Assembly (NCBI GenBank): GCA_900642245.1
Contig: CAAAJI010000578.1
Coordinates: 23,487 to 35,307 of the forward strand
DNA: 11,821 nucleotides
Source: Fragilaria radians
Lineage: Eukaryota; Bacillariophyta; Fragilariophyceae; Fragilariales; Fragilariaceae
Reading direction: 5' to 3'
Shown here: in pieces, positions 1 to 7,799 of the stretch
Layout of the letters: the number at the start of each line of letters is the position of its first letter
Numbering within the stretch: the stretch's first letter is position 1
The notes under the pieces: model-generated
Told to the model about the DNA's origin: nothing
Database searches by the model: none
Seen by the model: the letters and a program-made list of their open reading frames with translations, nothing else
Position numbers and translations under genes: made by a program

Positions 1-47
1 TAATGTATACTCCAAACGTCTTACTTATTGCTTAATATATCTTCTAG
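1..47 (+). other. 3' end of an upstream intron of the M11 gene
   Basis: The exon that starts at 48 is preceded by a pyrimidine-rich tract and TTCTAG ending at 47. The first codon (Gly of GHN) is split as G|GT, so this is a phase-1 junction whose donor lies to the left of the window. The frame has no coding similarity upstream of 47. Called from splice-site appearance and the abrupt start of family similarity. Confidence 0.6.
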
Positions 48-115
48 GTCACAATCTCAACTTAGGACATGCGAGTGAACGAACAGATGAATACGGTGAT
101 GCTTCAGGCGTAATG

Positions 116-189
116 GTAAGGTCAACGGAGATATAAGATATTTGTTGTCAGTGTTGTCTCCTTTTGCTCAATTTATCTTCCTGTGGTAG
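116..189 (+). other. 74-bp spliceosomal intron in the M11 gene
   Basis: GTAAG opens the intron directly after the ATG codon 113-115, and GGTAG closes it at 189 after a T-rich tract. Removing it joins GVM to GSGWGERMCF without loss of frame (phase 0), which matches the continuous order of the M11 domain. The length is typical of short diatom introns (general knowledge). Confidence 0.8.
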
Positions 190-557
190 GGATCCGGCTG
201 GGGAGAACGGATGTGCTTCAATGGTGCTGAAACATACCAACTTGGCTGGTACAGTCAGTATCACGTGAACCTTCCCAAAAGTGGAAGCTATAATTGGAAT
301 GGAAATCTAGTCGGTTTTGCTGAAAAATCAAGCGCAACTTCAGACGATAAGATGATTGTCCGCATTATCACCTCCACAACAGATATATATGTCCATTTTA
401 ATCGAAAGGTTGGGATGAACAGTGAGACTGAAGAGGGTAAAGATCAAGTCTTGGTTGCGACAATGTAGACAGGAATAGGCCATGCTGAGAATACGCATTT
501 GGTGTCTAAAATGTCCACCGGTAATGTGTATACTATTCCTGACTTTGATGGAAGCTC

Positions 558-767
558 TACCGTAATTTGCGCCGATTAAGGGATATCGGTGATTAAGGGA
601 TTTTGACGGAATCTTCACGGAATCTCATGTACATCGTGAAAACGGCATTGACTAGTCTTACTGTAGGGAATCTTGTACATCCAAAAAAATAATTTTTGCG
701 GTGATTAAGAGATTTCAGAAGTGATTCATGTACATTCCCCATCTCTTAAACGGCGCAAATTACGGTA
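558..767. mobile_element. 206-bp MITE-like element inserted in the M11 coding sequence
   Basis: The element occupies 560-765. Its ends are perfect 15-bp inverted repeats, CCGTAATTTGCGCCG at 560-574 and its reverse complement at 751-765, extending imperfectly inward. TA dinucleotides flank it (558-559 and 766-767), as expected for a Tc1/mariner-type target duplication. Inside are two perfect copies of GATTAAGGGAT (574-584, 591-601), one 10/11 copy (703-713) and an inverted relative near 741-751. The palindrome ATGTACAT occurs at 627-634 and 728-735. There is no transposase reading frame, so it would be non-autonomous. Superfamily assignment rests on the TA flank only. Confidence 0.85.
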
Positions 768-850
768 GTTCTTTAGAAATCCGAGTTATTTCCATCAACA
801 CAAAAACTGTGCCTGGACGAGCTAAAATTTCGATAAAGTATGATGAAACG

Positions 851-922
851 GTGTCCTCGCCAGTGTCCTCTCCAGTGTCTTCTCCAGTGTCCTCTCCAGT
901 GTTCTCTCCAGTGTTCTCTCCA
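851..922 (+). repeat. 12-bp tandem repeat encoding Ser-Pro linker
   Basis: Six in-frame 12-bp units follow one another: GTGTCCTCGCCA, three GTGTCYTCTCCA units and two GTGTTCTCTCCA units. They encode VSSP four times and VFSP twice. Such Ser/Pro-rich linkers are common after the catalytic domain of secreted algal peptidases (family knowledge). The array lies at the 3' end of the M11 coding region, and the frame stops six bases after it. Confidence 0.9.
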
Positions 923-926
923 GCGT

Positions 927-1000
927 TGTAAATGATATTACTTCATCAAATGAGATGATCATGAAGAAGTCATAAGAAGAGCAAGCAACATCGTCATAAG
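927..1000 (+). repeat. 74-bp direct repeat, copy A (left flank of gypsy fragment)
   Basis: This segment, starting TGTAAATGATATT and ending CGTCATAAG, recurs without gaps at 2429-2502 with 65 of 74 positions identical. It overlaps the stop codon of the M11 coding region by a few bases and ends exactly where recognisable gypsy integrase sequence begins. I see no open reading frame of note in it. Confidence 0.9.
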
Positions 1001-1004
1001 TTCA

Positions 1005-1750
1005 ATGTTGGTTCTCATCCCTGGCCAGGTTAAGTGAGATTAAATGGAAGTTTCTGTCCTAATTGTTCCAGGATGGCGGAGTGTTGTATGATACCATTTT
1101 AATATTGGTGTCCTTAGTGATTTAGGTATAAATATTTTATTATTTAGGAGTATTACATTATGACCGTCCACTTGTTTGGTGAAATACTCTGGATGATGTT
1201 TTATGTGTTGCACCAAGCTTGTTTCTTTTTGCTGGTGTTTGGCAATGACTGCAGAACTTAGAGGATAGTCTATGTTTAGACTCTTATCATCGGAGTTTTT
1301 GAATAATTTTGGAGGAGCATCAGAATTGTATGTTGAGTGTGACATAGAAGTGTCTAATCTACTTAGAGCATCAGCTACCACATTCCATGGTCCGTTGATG
1401 TATTCTAAGTCTGGGCCAAATTCCTCAATTGTCCACCACCACCGTTGTAATTGTGGAGATTTAGACACTGCTGACGTATTAATAAGGTTCTTGTGGTCAG
1501 TATATATTTTAATCCTGTGTACTAGTAGCATATTACAAAATTCATTTAGAGTTTTGACAATTGAGAGCAACTCTCATTCTCCTACAGTATAATTACACTG
1601 AGTCCCGGTTAATTGTTTACTATAAAAGGCTATAGGCATATTTTTTTGGCTCATGACCAAGCCCAATTGATAATCAGACGCATCTGTATGTATTTCAAAG
1701 ACTTTGTTGAAGTCTTGAAAAATAAACATAGTACTTTGATTCATTAATCG
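1005..1750 (-). pseudogene. Gypsy pol remnant: RNase H and integrase zinc-binding region
   Basis: In one frame the translation gives FNKVFEIHTDASDYQLGL and MSQKNMPIAFYSKQLTG (RNase H start, with Asp of HTDAS), then YTVGE, a TGA stop at 1574-1576, ELLSIVKTLNEF, IKIYTDHKNL and ADALSRLD (RNase H end). It continues to ILKWYHTTLRHPGTIRTE, the integrase His-rich zinc region. That frame ends at TAA 1040-1042; a neighbouring frame carries on with LTWPGMRTNIEL and then meets the 74-bp repeat. Two stops and one frameshift rule out expression. The stop at 1574 probably replaces an arginine CGA codon (inference). Confidence 0.85.
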
Positions 1751-2028
1751 TTAAATATCATTTAAATCTTTGTCTTGGGCCTCTCTCCAATTTAATAATT
1801 TACTTCCCCTTGGGACTTTTGTTAATTCAGTTAGGGGGTTTAATATGTGTGATCTTCGCTTCAACATATTGCAATAATAATTAATCAGCCCTGAGAGGGA
1901 GCGTTGCTTCAAGGTCTCAGGAGGCTGAAGTCTCTGTATTGCTTCCACCTTGGAAGTAAGTGGGCGAATACAAGATTTTGTAACGTGACATCCTAAGTAT
2001 TCAAATGATGTCGTTGCAAACATTCTTC
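1751..2028 (-). pseudogene. Gypsy pol remnant: end of reverse transcriptase (connection region)
   Basis: The translation reads FATTSFEYLGCHVTKSCIRP, then SKVEAIQRLQPPETLK, LINYYCNMLKRRSHILNPLT. This is the segment after the RT active site, leading to RNase H. The palm domain with its catalytic aspartates is absent because of the deletion just upstream. An in-frame TAA at 1751-1753 separates it from the RNase H part, which continues in the same frame. Family assignment is firm; function is lost. Confidence 0.8.
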
Positions 2029-2400
2029 GTGAATTTTCCAAACTGGAAATGGGCTTAAATGAAATGGCATTTCTCCTGTTTTTAATTGCAAATGTACTGG
2101 GTCTGGTTTCCAGTTACCTAGAAAACCATCAAATAAGGGTTTGTATTTTAGTAACAATGACTTGAAGTCAAATTTTTGTTAAATGACTAAGTAAATTTAT
2201 ATAGGTGTCTAAACTTGCCTTTTTGTATTTAGCATCTAATATCTTCATTGCAATAGCAAAAACATCCAAGTATTTATCATTGTTATGATTAATTTTATCT
2301 AAATGTACTAAATTTGAATTTGCAGTTTGCATTGGAATTTTAAGTGCTAATGGTGAAGTTGAGCTTGGTGACAAGGATTCCTCAAGTGTTTATGTTTTCT
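2022..2400 (-). pseudogene. Gypsy pol remnant: segment leading into reverse transcriptase
   Basis: The translation at 2374-2171 includes ALKIPMQ and AMKILDAKYKKASLDTY followed by LLSHLT, the stretch usually found just before a gypsy reverse transcriptase. A one-base frame change at about 2171-2177 leads to FDFKSLLLKYKPLFDGFLGN, then WKPDPVHLQL, FHLSPFPVWK and IHEE, the start of the RT domain. Similarity then stops near 2022-2028, where the sequence jumps to the far side of the domain. A further stop lies upstream near 2385-2395. Cannot make protein. Confidence 0.75.
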
Positions 2401-2428
2401 TTGCATGTAGCGTCTTGGGCTCACAACC

Positions 2429-2502
2429 TGTAAATAATATTGCTTCATTGAATGAGATGATGATGAAGAAGTTGTAAGAAGAGCAAGCGACATCGTTATA
2501 AG
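2429..2502 (+). repeat. 74-bp direct repeat, copy B (right flank of gypsy fragment)
   Basis: Second copy of the repeat at 927-1000, same orientation, with nine substitutions and no indels. Five of the nine differences sit at positions that a lost CpG would explain (CA in one copy against TG in the other, or CA against CG). It begins just beyond the upstream end of the gypsy pol fragment, so the two copies bracket that fragment. Confidence 0.9.
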
Positions 2503-3433
2503 TAGGATAGATCGTTAGTTTTTATTTACGAAATTGTGTTTTCCGCATTGGCGCAAAAGGTGGAAAACCAGTTCTCACAAATTGTTAGAGTTGAAGAATC
2601 ATAATGTAGCGTAAGAATAAATAGGCATTTAACATAGTCACGACCGTTATTGGAACGCCGTCGGAAATCCGTAATCTCACACTATTAAAATGAGCATTAG
2701 AGATGTCAATCGACCGCTCTTACGCTCCTTCATTTCAAGTGTCCTCACCTGTTGCATCTGAAGAAACACTGATATTAACACCTGTAGTGACACCAACCGT
2801 TGGTTAAGGAGTTCCATACTAACCATTTTGTTATTTAAAAAAACTATCTTAATCTCTTTCTTCTTTGCTATCTTCTTCTTGGTTCCCTTTATCGCTCCGA
2901 ATCTGATCAGTTGCTACGTCATCACGTTCTCTATGTCGTCTCGAGTTTCTTTTTCCATGTACTATGCTCATGCTTGTATCTGGAAAAAGAAAATTATTCT
3001 TTATGAAACAACATAGAGAGAATAATCTAGCAAGATGTTAAGCTTAAGAAGAATGACCTCAAAGTATAGATTAGAAACAGTCCTGAGGCTCTGAAGCGTA
3101 AAAAGGATCATTCCCGTACTAGTATCTAGTATCGGTTCGCACTTAGTAAGCGGCAACAATTATAGTTACTATACTGAATCCACTATCACACCATCAAACA
3201 GTAGATTTTGTTCTGTCCCCTCAAGTTGAATAATCCTCAACATGTAGATATGCAACTTCCATGAAATAAAATAACGCAAATTCTGATGCATCCATTCAAT
3301 GGTGCACTAAAAAACCCTATGGGAGAAAAAAATGCATCGATGAACCCATTTTGAGTGCGTGATACAGATAAAAGAGGTGACTAAGAAAGCCTAGATCAAT
3401 TCCGGATATCACCACCTTCATACAGAGTCTCCA
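2503..3433. other. Non-coding or unassigned spacer
   Basis: No recognisable gene, RNA or element end. The segment has a T-rich tract (about 2835-2885) and two short open stretches of doubtful meaning: 2703-2807 (+), which encodes a VSSPV block like the M11 linker, and 2849-2971 (-), a 40-residue highly charged stretch. The part nearest 3433 should contain the 3' untranslated region, and possibly the 3' LTR, of copia element I. A purine-rich CTTGAGGGG (minus strand, 3217-3225) could be its polypurine tract, but no matching second LTR was found. Confidence 0.5.
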
Positions 3434-4017
3434 TCAATGCATAAAGCATTCTAACAATTGACGTTGAGCGGATAGAGTTTTGGTCAACAAATCTGCTAAG
3501 TTAGTCTTTGTTGGGTCATAAGCAATATGGATCCATCCGCCTGCCACTGCTTCCCAAACCTTATGATAAGCAATCCCATTATGCTTCTTGGACAAAGTAC
3601 ACTCAGATTGAGTACTGCTCTTCACAACACTTTTATTATCACAAAAAATATTTGCAGGTCCATCGCATTTTTAAGCGTAAGGCCTGTATTTGTTCCACTG
3701 CAGTCCTCATAGCAACGAATTCACGTCCAAAGATTGATGACTCCACTGTGTTTTGCCGTTTACTGTACCATGCAGTTGGGGCTTTATTCAAAAAACACAA
3801 AATACCAGGCTGTGATTTACGTGTCTGTCGGTTGGCTGCATGATCTCCATCAACAAAACACGCGCGAAATTTGTACAGCATGTCCTTGTGGATCTGGAGC
3901 ATCTGGGGTATTTCCTCGTGAGCATATTGATAAAAATCTGCCCAATCAAACTTCTGAAAACGTTCAGGTGAGACAAGAATACATCCTGGATTAAAATATA
4001 TTGATTTCTTTGGGTAC
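3434..4017 (-). pseudogene. Copia I RNase H domain
   Basis: A frame change near 4010-4017 leads to FNPGCILVSPERFQKFDWAD, then ACFVDGDHAANRQTRKSQPG, APTAWYSKRQNTVESSIFGR and EFVAMRTAVEQIQALRLKM. Near 3663-3668 a few codons are missing and the frame shifts to DGPANIFCDNKSVVKSS, LSKKHNGIAYHKVWEAVAGG and TNLADLLTKTLS, ending at 3434-3436. The four acidic residues expected of RNase H (VDGD, GREF, CDN, LAD) are all there but split over two frames. This is the C-terminal end of the copia polyprotein. Confidence 0.85.
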
Positions 4018-4957
4018 TGTTTCCAGTATATCCAAAAATATGAAGTGCCTTTTGCAAGTGACCCTCACGTGGCAAAGCAAAATGTGATGATGACATGGAA
4101 ACTTTGCACAAAATATCAATTTGACCAAGTTCAATGGCCCAGCGTAACACGCCAACCAATTCCTGATACCTACAGGCAAAGGAGTATAACACTTTGTAGG
4201 TAAGACTGTGTTGCGTGCTGTCAATTTTTCTTGTACATTTGTGATAGCAGCATTTACATATTTAGCACTTGACATATTCCAACATGTCATGCCTTCAATA
4301 GATTTCAGTTTCAAAGTGGCGCCAAGATAAGTGTCTGGTGGCTTGATCTCATTGTTCTTGAACTTAAAATTCTCCTGAATCTGTGACATAGTCAAAGAAG
4401 TATCAGGTGAAACACAAAATATGCCATCCACATATACTAAGACACATTTATATACTACCCTTCTATCTGTAGCAATAGCCAGCAGTAACCAAACATCAGG
4501 ATCACCACAAGATGGTTTATATCCAATTTCGCATAGACGACCTGTTAGAATTGATCAAAAAGCTGTCCCAGAAGATTTTAACCCATATAATACACAAACA
4601 ACAATCATGATTGACCCCTCATCTGAGCCAAACTCAGGACCAGCTATTGTCCAAACCCTTTCACGACATGGAATGTGCAAATAGGCATTTTGAATATCAG
4701 CACACATAACGTCTAACCCATTTAGGGTTGCAACTAGCAAGGCTATTTGGACACTTTCTTGGGATATAGCTGATGAGTAGGTGATAGATGCTGGTGGCTC
4801 TGTCATGTGACCACCTGCCACATATCGCGCCTTCCGACGAAAGTTCTCCCCTAGTTTGACATCAAATATCATATGGCATTGAATCTGTTGAAACCCAACT
4901 GGCAGATCTTTTTTCACCATTGAATTTTTCAAATGCAATCCGGACATTCCTCATCTC
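4018..4957 (-). pseudogene. Copia I reverse transcriptase, active site YVDG
   Basis: Reverse transcriptase copies element RNA to DNA. After EMRNVRIAFEKFNGE, a frameshift in an A6 run (T6 on plus, 4909-4914) leads to DLPVGFQQIQCHMIFDVKLG, FRRKARYVAGGH, DVMCADIQNAYLHI (first catalytic Asp kept) and LYGLKSSGTAF. A TGA follows at 4555-4557, then IGYKPSCGDPDVWL and CVLVYVDGIFCVSPD. The YVDD box is YVDG here (Gly codon 4423-4425), so a metal-binding Asp is lost. Further on, DTYLGATLKLK and CYTPLPVG join directly to YQELVGVLRWAIELGQIDIL at about 4168-4174, skipping some 20 residues and changing frame. FALPREGHLQKALHIFGYTG leads into RNase H. Confidence 0.85.
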
Positions 4958-5839
4958 TTACATAATGGCATCCCACCACAGTGTGTTGGAGTTTTTCTGA
5001 TCCAACTCAATGGCATGTTTGACAGTCAGTGGAATCTCAATGTCAAATTTATGATTACAAATCCAGTATTTTGACTTAACTTTTGAAATAATGTGGCTGT
5101 GCTTCCTCATGAGAAATGGAACCCACCATGCAAATACTGGGCGGTCCTGTAGATTGTGTGCAATTGCATATTCAGCCAATTGAACTGGGTAGGAATCCTT
5201 TGCATCTTTAAGCCGAATCCAATTGGTTGAACCATCCTTCCTTCCTATACACACCTCCCAACCTTTAGTTGTTGCAGTAACAACAGCTTCTTCTTCTGTT
5301 AATGCCTTATCAGTGTATCTATGAGCAATAATATCCTTAAATAAAACATGGTGGTTACCTTCATCATCAACCTGTGCAAAAAAATTCTCTGTTATAGTGT
5401 TGGCAAACATTTGCTCCCATTGTCCATCATGCCATTCCACTTTGTAAGCTTGAGTATCAAGAATCGGATTACTATTTGCAACGCCTAATGGAGCACCAGA
5501 ATTGTCACGGAGTTATTTTGTCATCCTTGCATATTCCATCCTACCATCTTCACCACAAAGTAGTGCAATCTCCATGTTCAAATACTGATTGTAAGCATCT
5601 GGTGTAAAGCCATCTTCTGGGATTGCATCATTTGCAAGGACGTTTCCAAACTCTTCTTGAAATGCAGGATCATTCAGTATTGATTCATCAGGGAGATCAA
5701 AGAAAGGAACATTGATATCTACTGAAACTTGGTTACTGCCATCATCACAAAGGTTTTTAATAGCATTGTCAAATTCTTTACACCTGGATAACATGCTCTC
5801 TTCCTGTAATTCTAAGTTGGCAGCCCGTTGAACTGTAAT
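4958..5839 (-). pseudogene. Copia I pol: integrase tail, linker and start of reverse transcriptase
   Basis: The same frame as the integrase continues through TVQRAANLELQEES and the acidic linker FFDLPDESILNDPAFQEEF to YARMTK, a TAA at 5513-5515, and LRDNSGAPLGVANSNPILDT. It goes on with FFAQVDDEGNHHVLFKDII, TTKGWEVCIGRKDGSTNWIR, SYPVQLAEYAI and VFAWWVPFLMRK to NSNTLWWDAIM, the conserved lead into copia RT, and stops at TAA 4958-4960. It is one part of a single original polyprotein, not a separate gene. Confidence 0.8.
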
Positions 5840-6880
5840 TCAAGAAACAACTCTACCAGTGATTCCCAAAACCCAAAATGACATCATGTTGCCAATCTGA
5901 TGGGACACACCAAGAAACTGTCCCAAAGCAGTTGAGCCCAAACCCGCATTTTCCTTGAAGAAAACCCAGTCATAAAACCCAAAATTCCGGAACTCAGAGA
6001 TATCTGGTGTTTCTCCAGTAAAGATTTCAATGGGAGTCCGCCTTTCTGCATAATGTGATGAACTTACTGTTCTTTGTGCAACTTTGCATACCCATTCCAC
6101 TCCACAATCCCAAAAACGAATGGTAACAGACTTTGCATGCGTGATCCGATACCATTTTTTACGAATCTCTCAAATTATCCCCTTGGCAGGATTTTGTTGT
6201 GGAGAATGAGGTGCTGAAATATGCATTGCAATATCATATTTACAAATCAATCATTGAAATTCTGTCTTTGGACCAACTTGTTCTAATGCACCGTCAACCG
6301 TAAGGCATCAGGGAATACCCCAATCAATTAAAAATTGTTGCAATGCCTCTGCCAATTCAGCACTAGCTTTATTCTGCATTGGGTATGCTTGTGCAAAACC
6401 ACATCTATGTGTAAAAGCATAGGCACCAATGTTGCCTCTTGCTGACTTATTTTGGCCAAGATAAAGACCAGCAGCAAACTCATGGTTCAAATGACGACGG
6501 TAGAAATTCCGATCCAAGCAATAATGCCAACTCAAAGGCAAGATGGCTGAGCAAGTAAACTTCTGTGTTGCGGCATTTAAAATATCTTTGACCTGACGTA
6601 GACCAATATGCCAATGTTCAGATAGTTCTGATGCTGTAATAGAAGAATGCCTCTTATGGGAAAGAAATGTGTGCATTTGGTGCACATCCACCTGTGAAAC
6701 GGCCCTGATCCTTTTAGCAAGCAAATCCGGGTAATAAGCGCATGAAATACTAGCTGAAATGGCCCTATCTCTTGGGAATATGTGTTCATCAGAGGCTGCT
6801 AGAACACCCTTGTTGCCTATGGTGATGCCAGAACATCCAAGCTTTACTGTACTTAGATTCCATGGATTGTCCAAGGTTAA
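5840..6880 (-). pseudogene. Copia I integrase, with stops and lost catalytic residues
   Basis: Integrase joins element cDNA to the genome. One frame carries ITIGNKGVLAASDEHIFPRD (about 6826-6767), VDVHQMHTFLSHKRHSSIT, HLNHEFAAGLYLG, then TVDGALEQVG, HISAPHSPQQNPAKG, and C-terminal TPIEIFTGETPDISEF and FLGVSHQIGNMMSFWVLGIT. In-frame TGA codons stand at 6308-6310, 6251-6253, 6170-6172 and 5840-5842. Of the DDE triad, the middle Asp survives (6293-6295). The Glu is Lys (AAG, 6182-6184), with the expected spacing of 36 residues between, and the first Asp appears to be Gly (6467-6469). A former Arg-rich stretch now reads SWHYC (6518-6532). The protein cannot be made. Confidence 0.85.
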
Positions 6881-6929
6881 TACTATTTGGCAACAATTCT
6901 CCAAGTCCCAAGATGTTGGAGTGTGTGAT

Positions 6930-7799
6930 TCAAAGGCACTGGCTTTCCTTGTGCCCCAAGTTACCACAAAAAAGGCACTTGGCTCTTCCCTTTTTGAGAG
7001 TTTCAGAATTAAATTTTTTATTTTTATTAAATTTAAATTTCTTAGTATCCTGCTTCTTGTGCATAATCCACTGATGTGCGGACTTGGGCTTCTCGCCGCG
7101 TGCCATTGAACCAATAATGAGTAGCCTATCAAAGTAGGAGCTTACTTTGCTATCGGTTTTGGCTTCGTCAAACCACTTATAATTACTTGTAGTGATTATA
7201 GTGTGCACGTATGAAGGGAGAGCGTTATGTAGCATCTCCCTGATGTCATAGGGTTGAATTTATTTCCGACACGTGGCAGATACGGTAGGTACCTATTGAA
7301 CTGCTGAAGTTGGCTAAGTAAAGCCAACGTCAGCTGATTGCAAGGCAATCCTATGTTACTCTTCATGAAGCGGTTTTCCTCCTGCCTTGCCATAGTACTG
7401 CAGTATTTAAGGGCAAAAGACAGGAGGGCAGTTTTGAGTGCCTTGTCATCCCAGGAATGTCCTTCTGGGAGTTCGGAGAGGACATTCTGCCAATTGGCAA
7501 GTGGAGACCCGCTTAAAAGAAGAGTAACAGCCCCCATGCATTCATTTACGTTGTTCAACGGGGCTTGTCAAGCGTAGCTCAAAATTTGCAATAGCCCTCA
7601 ACCGTATGACCCGTCCATGGGGTATAGGTCTTTTCGTAGATGGGCAAGGTTGTTTGAGCTGGGTTTTGGCATAACTTGACCTTCACCTTGTCTATCTCTG
7701 CCTCTGTCACGTCTGGTTCCAGATACAACGGGATTGGGGCTTGAACTTTGGATTCTCCGTGACTCGTGTTTCGAACCCGCGCGACTTTGGAGGTACCAT
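6930..7799 (-). pseudogene. Copia I gag (capsid/nucleocapsid), broken into four frames
   Basis: Gag would package the element's RNA. A likely start ATG is at 7797-7799 (MVPPKSRGFETRVTENPKFK). The frame then changes to PIPLYLEPDVTEAEIDKV and YTPWTGHTVEGYCKF, a TGA at 7579-7581, another change near 7565 to VTLLLSGSPLANWQNVLSEL, and another near 7255 to FNPYDIREMLHNALPS and YKWFDEAKTDSKVSSYFDRL. It ends with a CCHC zinc knuckle, CLFCGNLGHKESQC (6936-6977, C-x2-C-x4-H-x4-C), and a stop at 6930-6932. The zinc knuckle and domain order make the call firm. The exact start is an inference. Confidence 0.8.

Larger units (their letters stand above)
48..931 (+). pseudogene. Peptidase M11 (gametolysin-like) metallopeptidase, 3' part, disrupted
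   Basis: Zinc metallopeptidases of family M11 cleave matrix or cell-wall proteins and are often secreted. An exon at 48-115 encodes GHNLNLGHASE followed by EYGDASGVM. This is the second half of the family's HExxH-x5-H zinc site, with His codons at 50-52 and 68-70; the first His and Glu would lie on an earlier exon outside the window. After an intron, the next exon (from 190) encodes GSGWGERMCFNGAETYQLGW, a typical M11 block just after the zinc site, whose Met may be the Met-turn (inference). The same frame runs through a TAG stop at 466-468 and on to DFDGSS at 541-558. There a MITE interrupts it; the frame resumes after 767 with LEIRVISINTKTVPGRAKIS and a VSSP repeat, ending at TAA 929-931. 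Identity is fairly sure. Removing the MITE keeps the frame, so the stop and the insertion are the only lesions seen. Confidence 0.85.
1001..2428 (-). mobile_element. Ty3/gypsy retrotransposon fragment (internal pol only)
   Basis: On the minus strand, protein similarity runs from the segment before the reverse transcriptase (about 2374) through RNase H to the integrase zinc-finger region (about 1001). No LTR, gag or protease is present, and the reverse transcriptase core is deleted. The fragment is enclosed by the 74-bp direct repeats. It is a truncated, non-autonomous remnant, not an intact insertion. Confidence 0.85.
3434..7799 (-). mobile_element. Ty1/copia (CoDi-like) retrotransposon I, nearly complete but dead
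   Basis: In copia order on the minus strand lie gag (7799-6930), integrase (about 6880-5840), the integrase-RT linker and RT start (5839-4958), reverse transcriptase (4957-4018) and RNase H (4017-3434). The order integrase before reverse transcriptase defines copia rather than gypsy. The style matches the CoDi elements of diatoms (family knowledge). No protease motif (DSG/DTG) is seen between gag and integrase. At least eight in-frame stops, several frameshifts and small deletions are present. I could not match an LTR pair. Confidence 0.85.

Noticed and set aside
340..618. 92-residue minus-strand frame
   Set aside because: Runs antisense through the M11 exon into the MITE, so it spans two unrelated units and cannot be a gene.
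2541..2565. GGCGCAAAAGGTGG as a second MITE end
   Set aside because: Only the first eight bases match the inverted repeat GGCGCAAATTACGG and no partner end is nearby.
2828..3016. 62-residue hydrophobic plus-strand reading frame, signal-peptide-like
   Set aside because: The hydrophobic stretch comes from a low-complexity T-rich tract; there is no family similarity and no neighbouring gene to support it.
3508..3994. Several plus-strand reading frames opposite copia I RNase H
   Set aside because: They are antisense shadows; the minus strand carries clear RNase H motifs here.
6759..7109. 116-residue plus-strand frame
   Set aside because: Antisense to copia I gag/integrase; composition reflects the opposite strand, with no recognisable domain.
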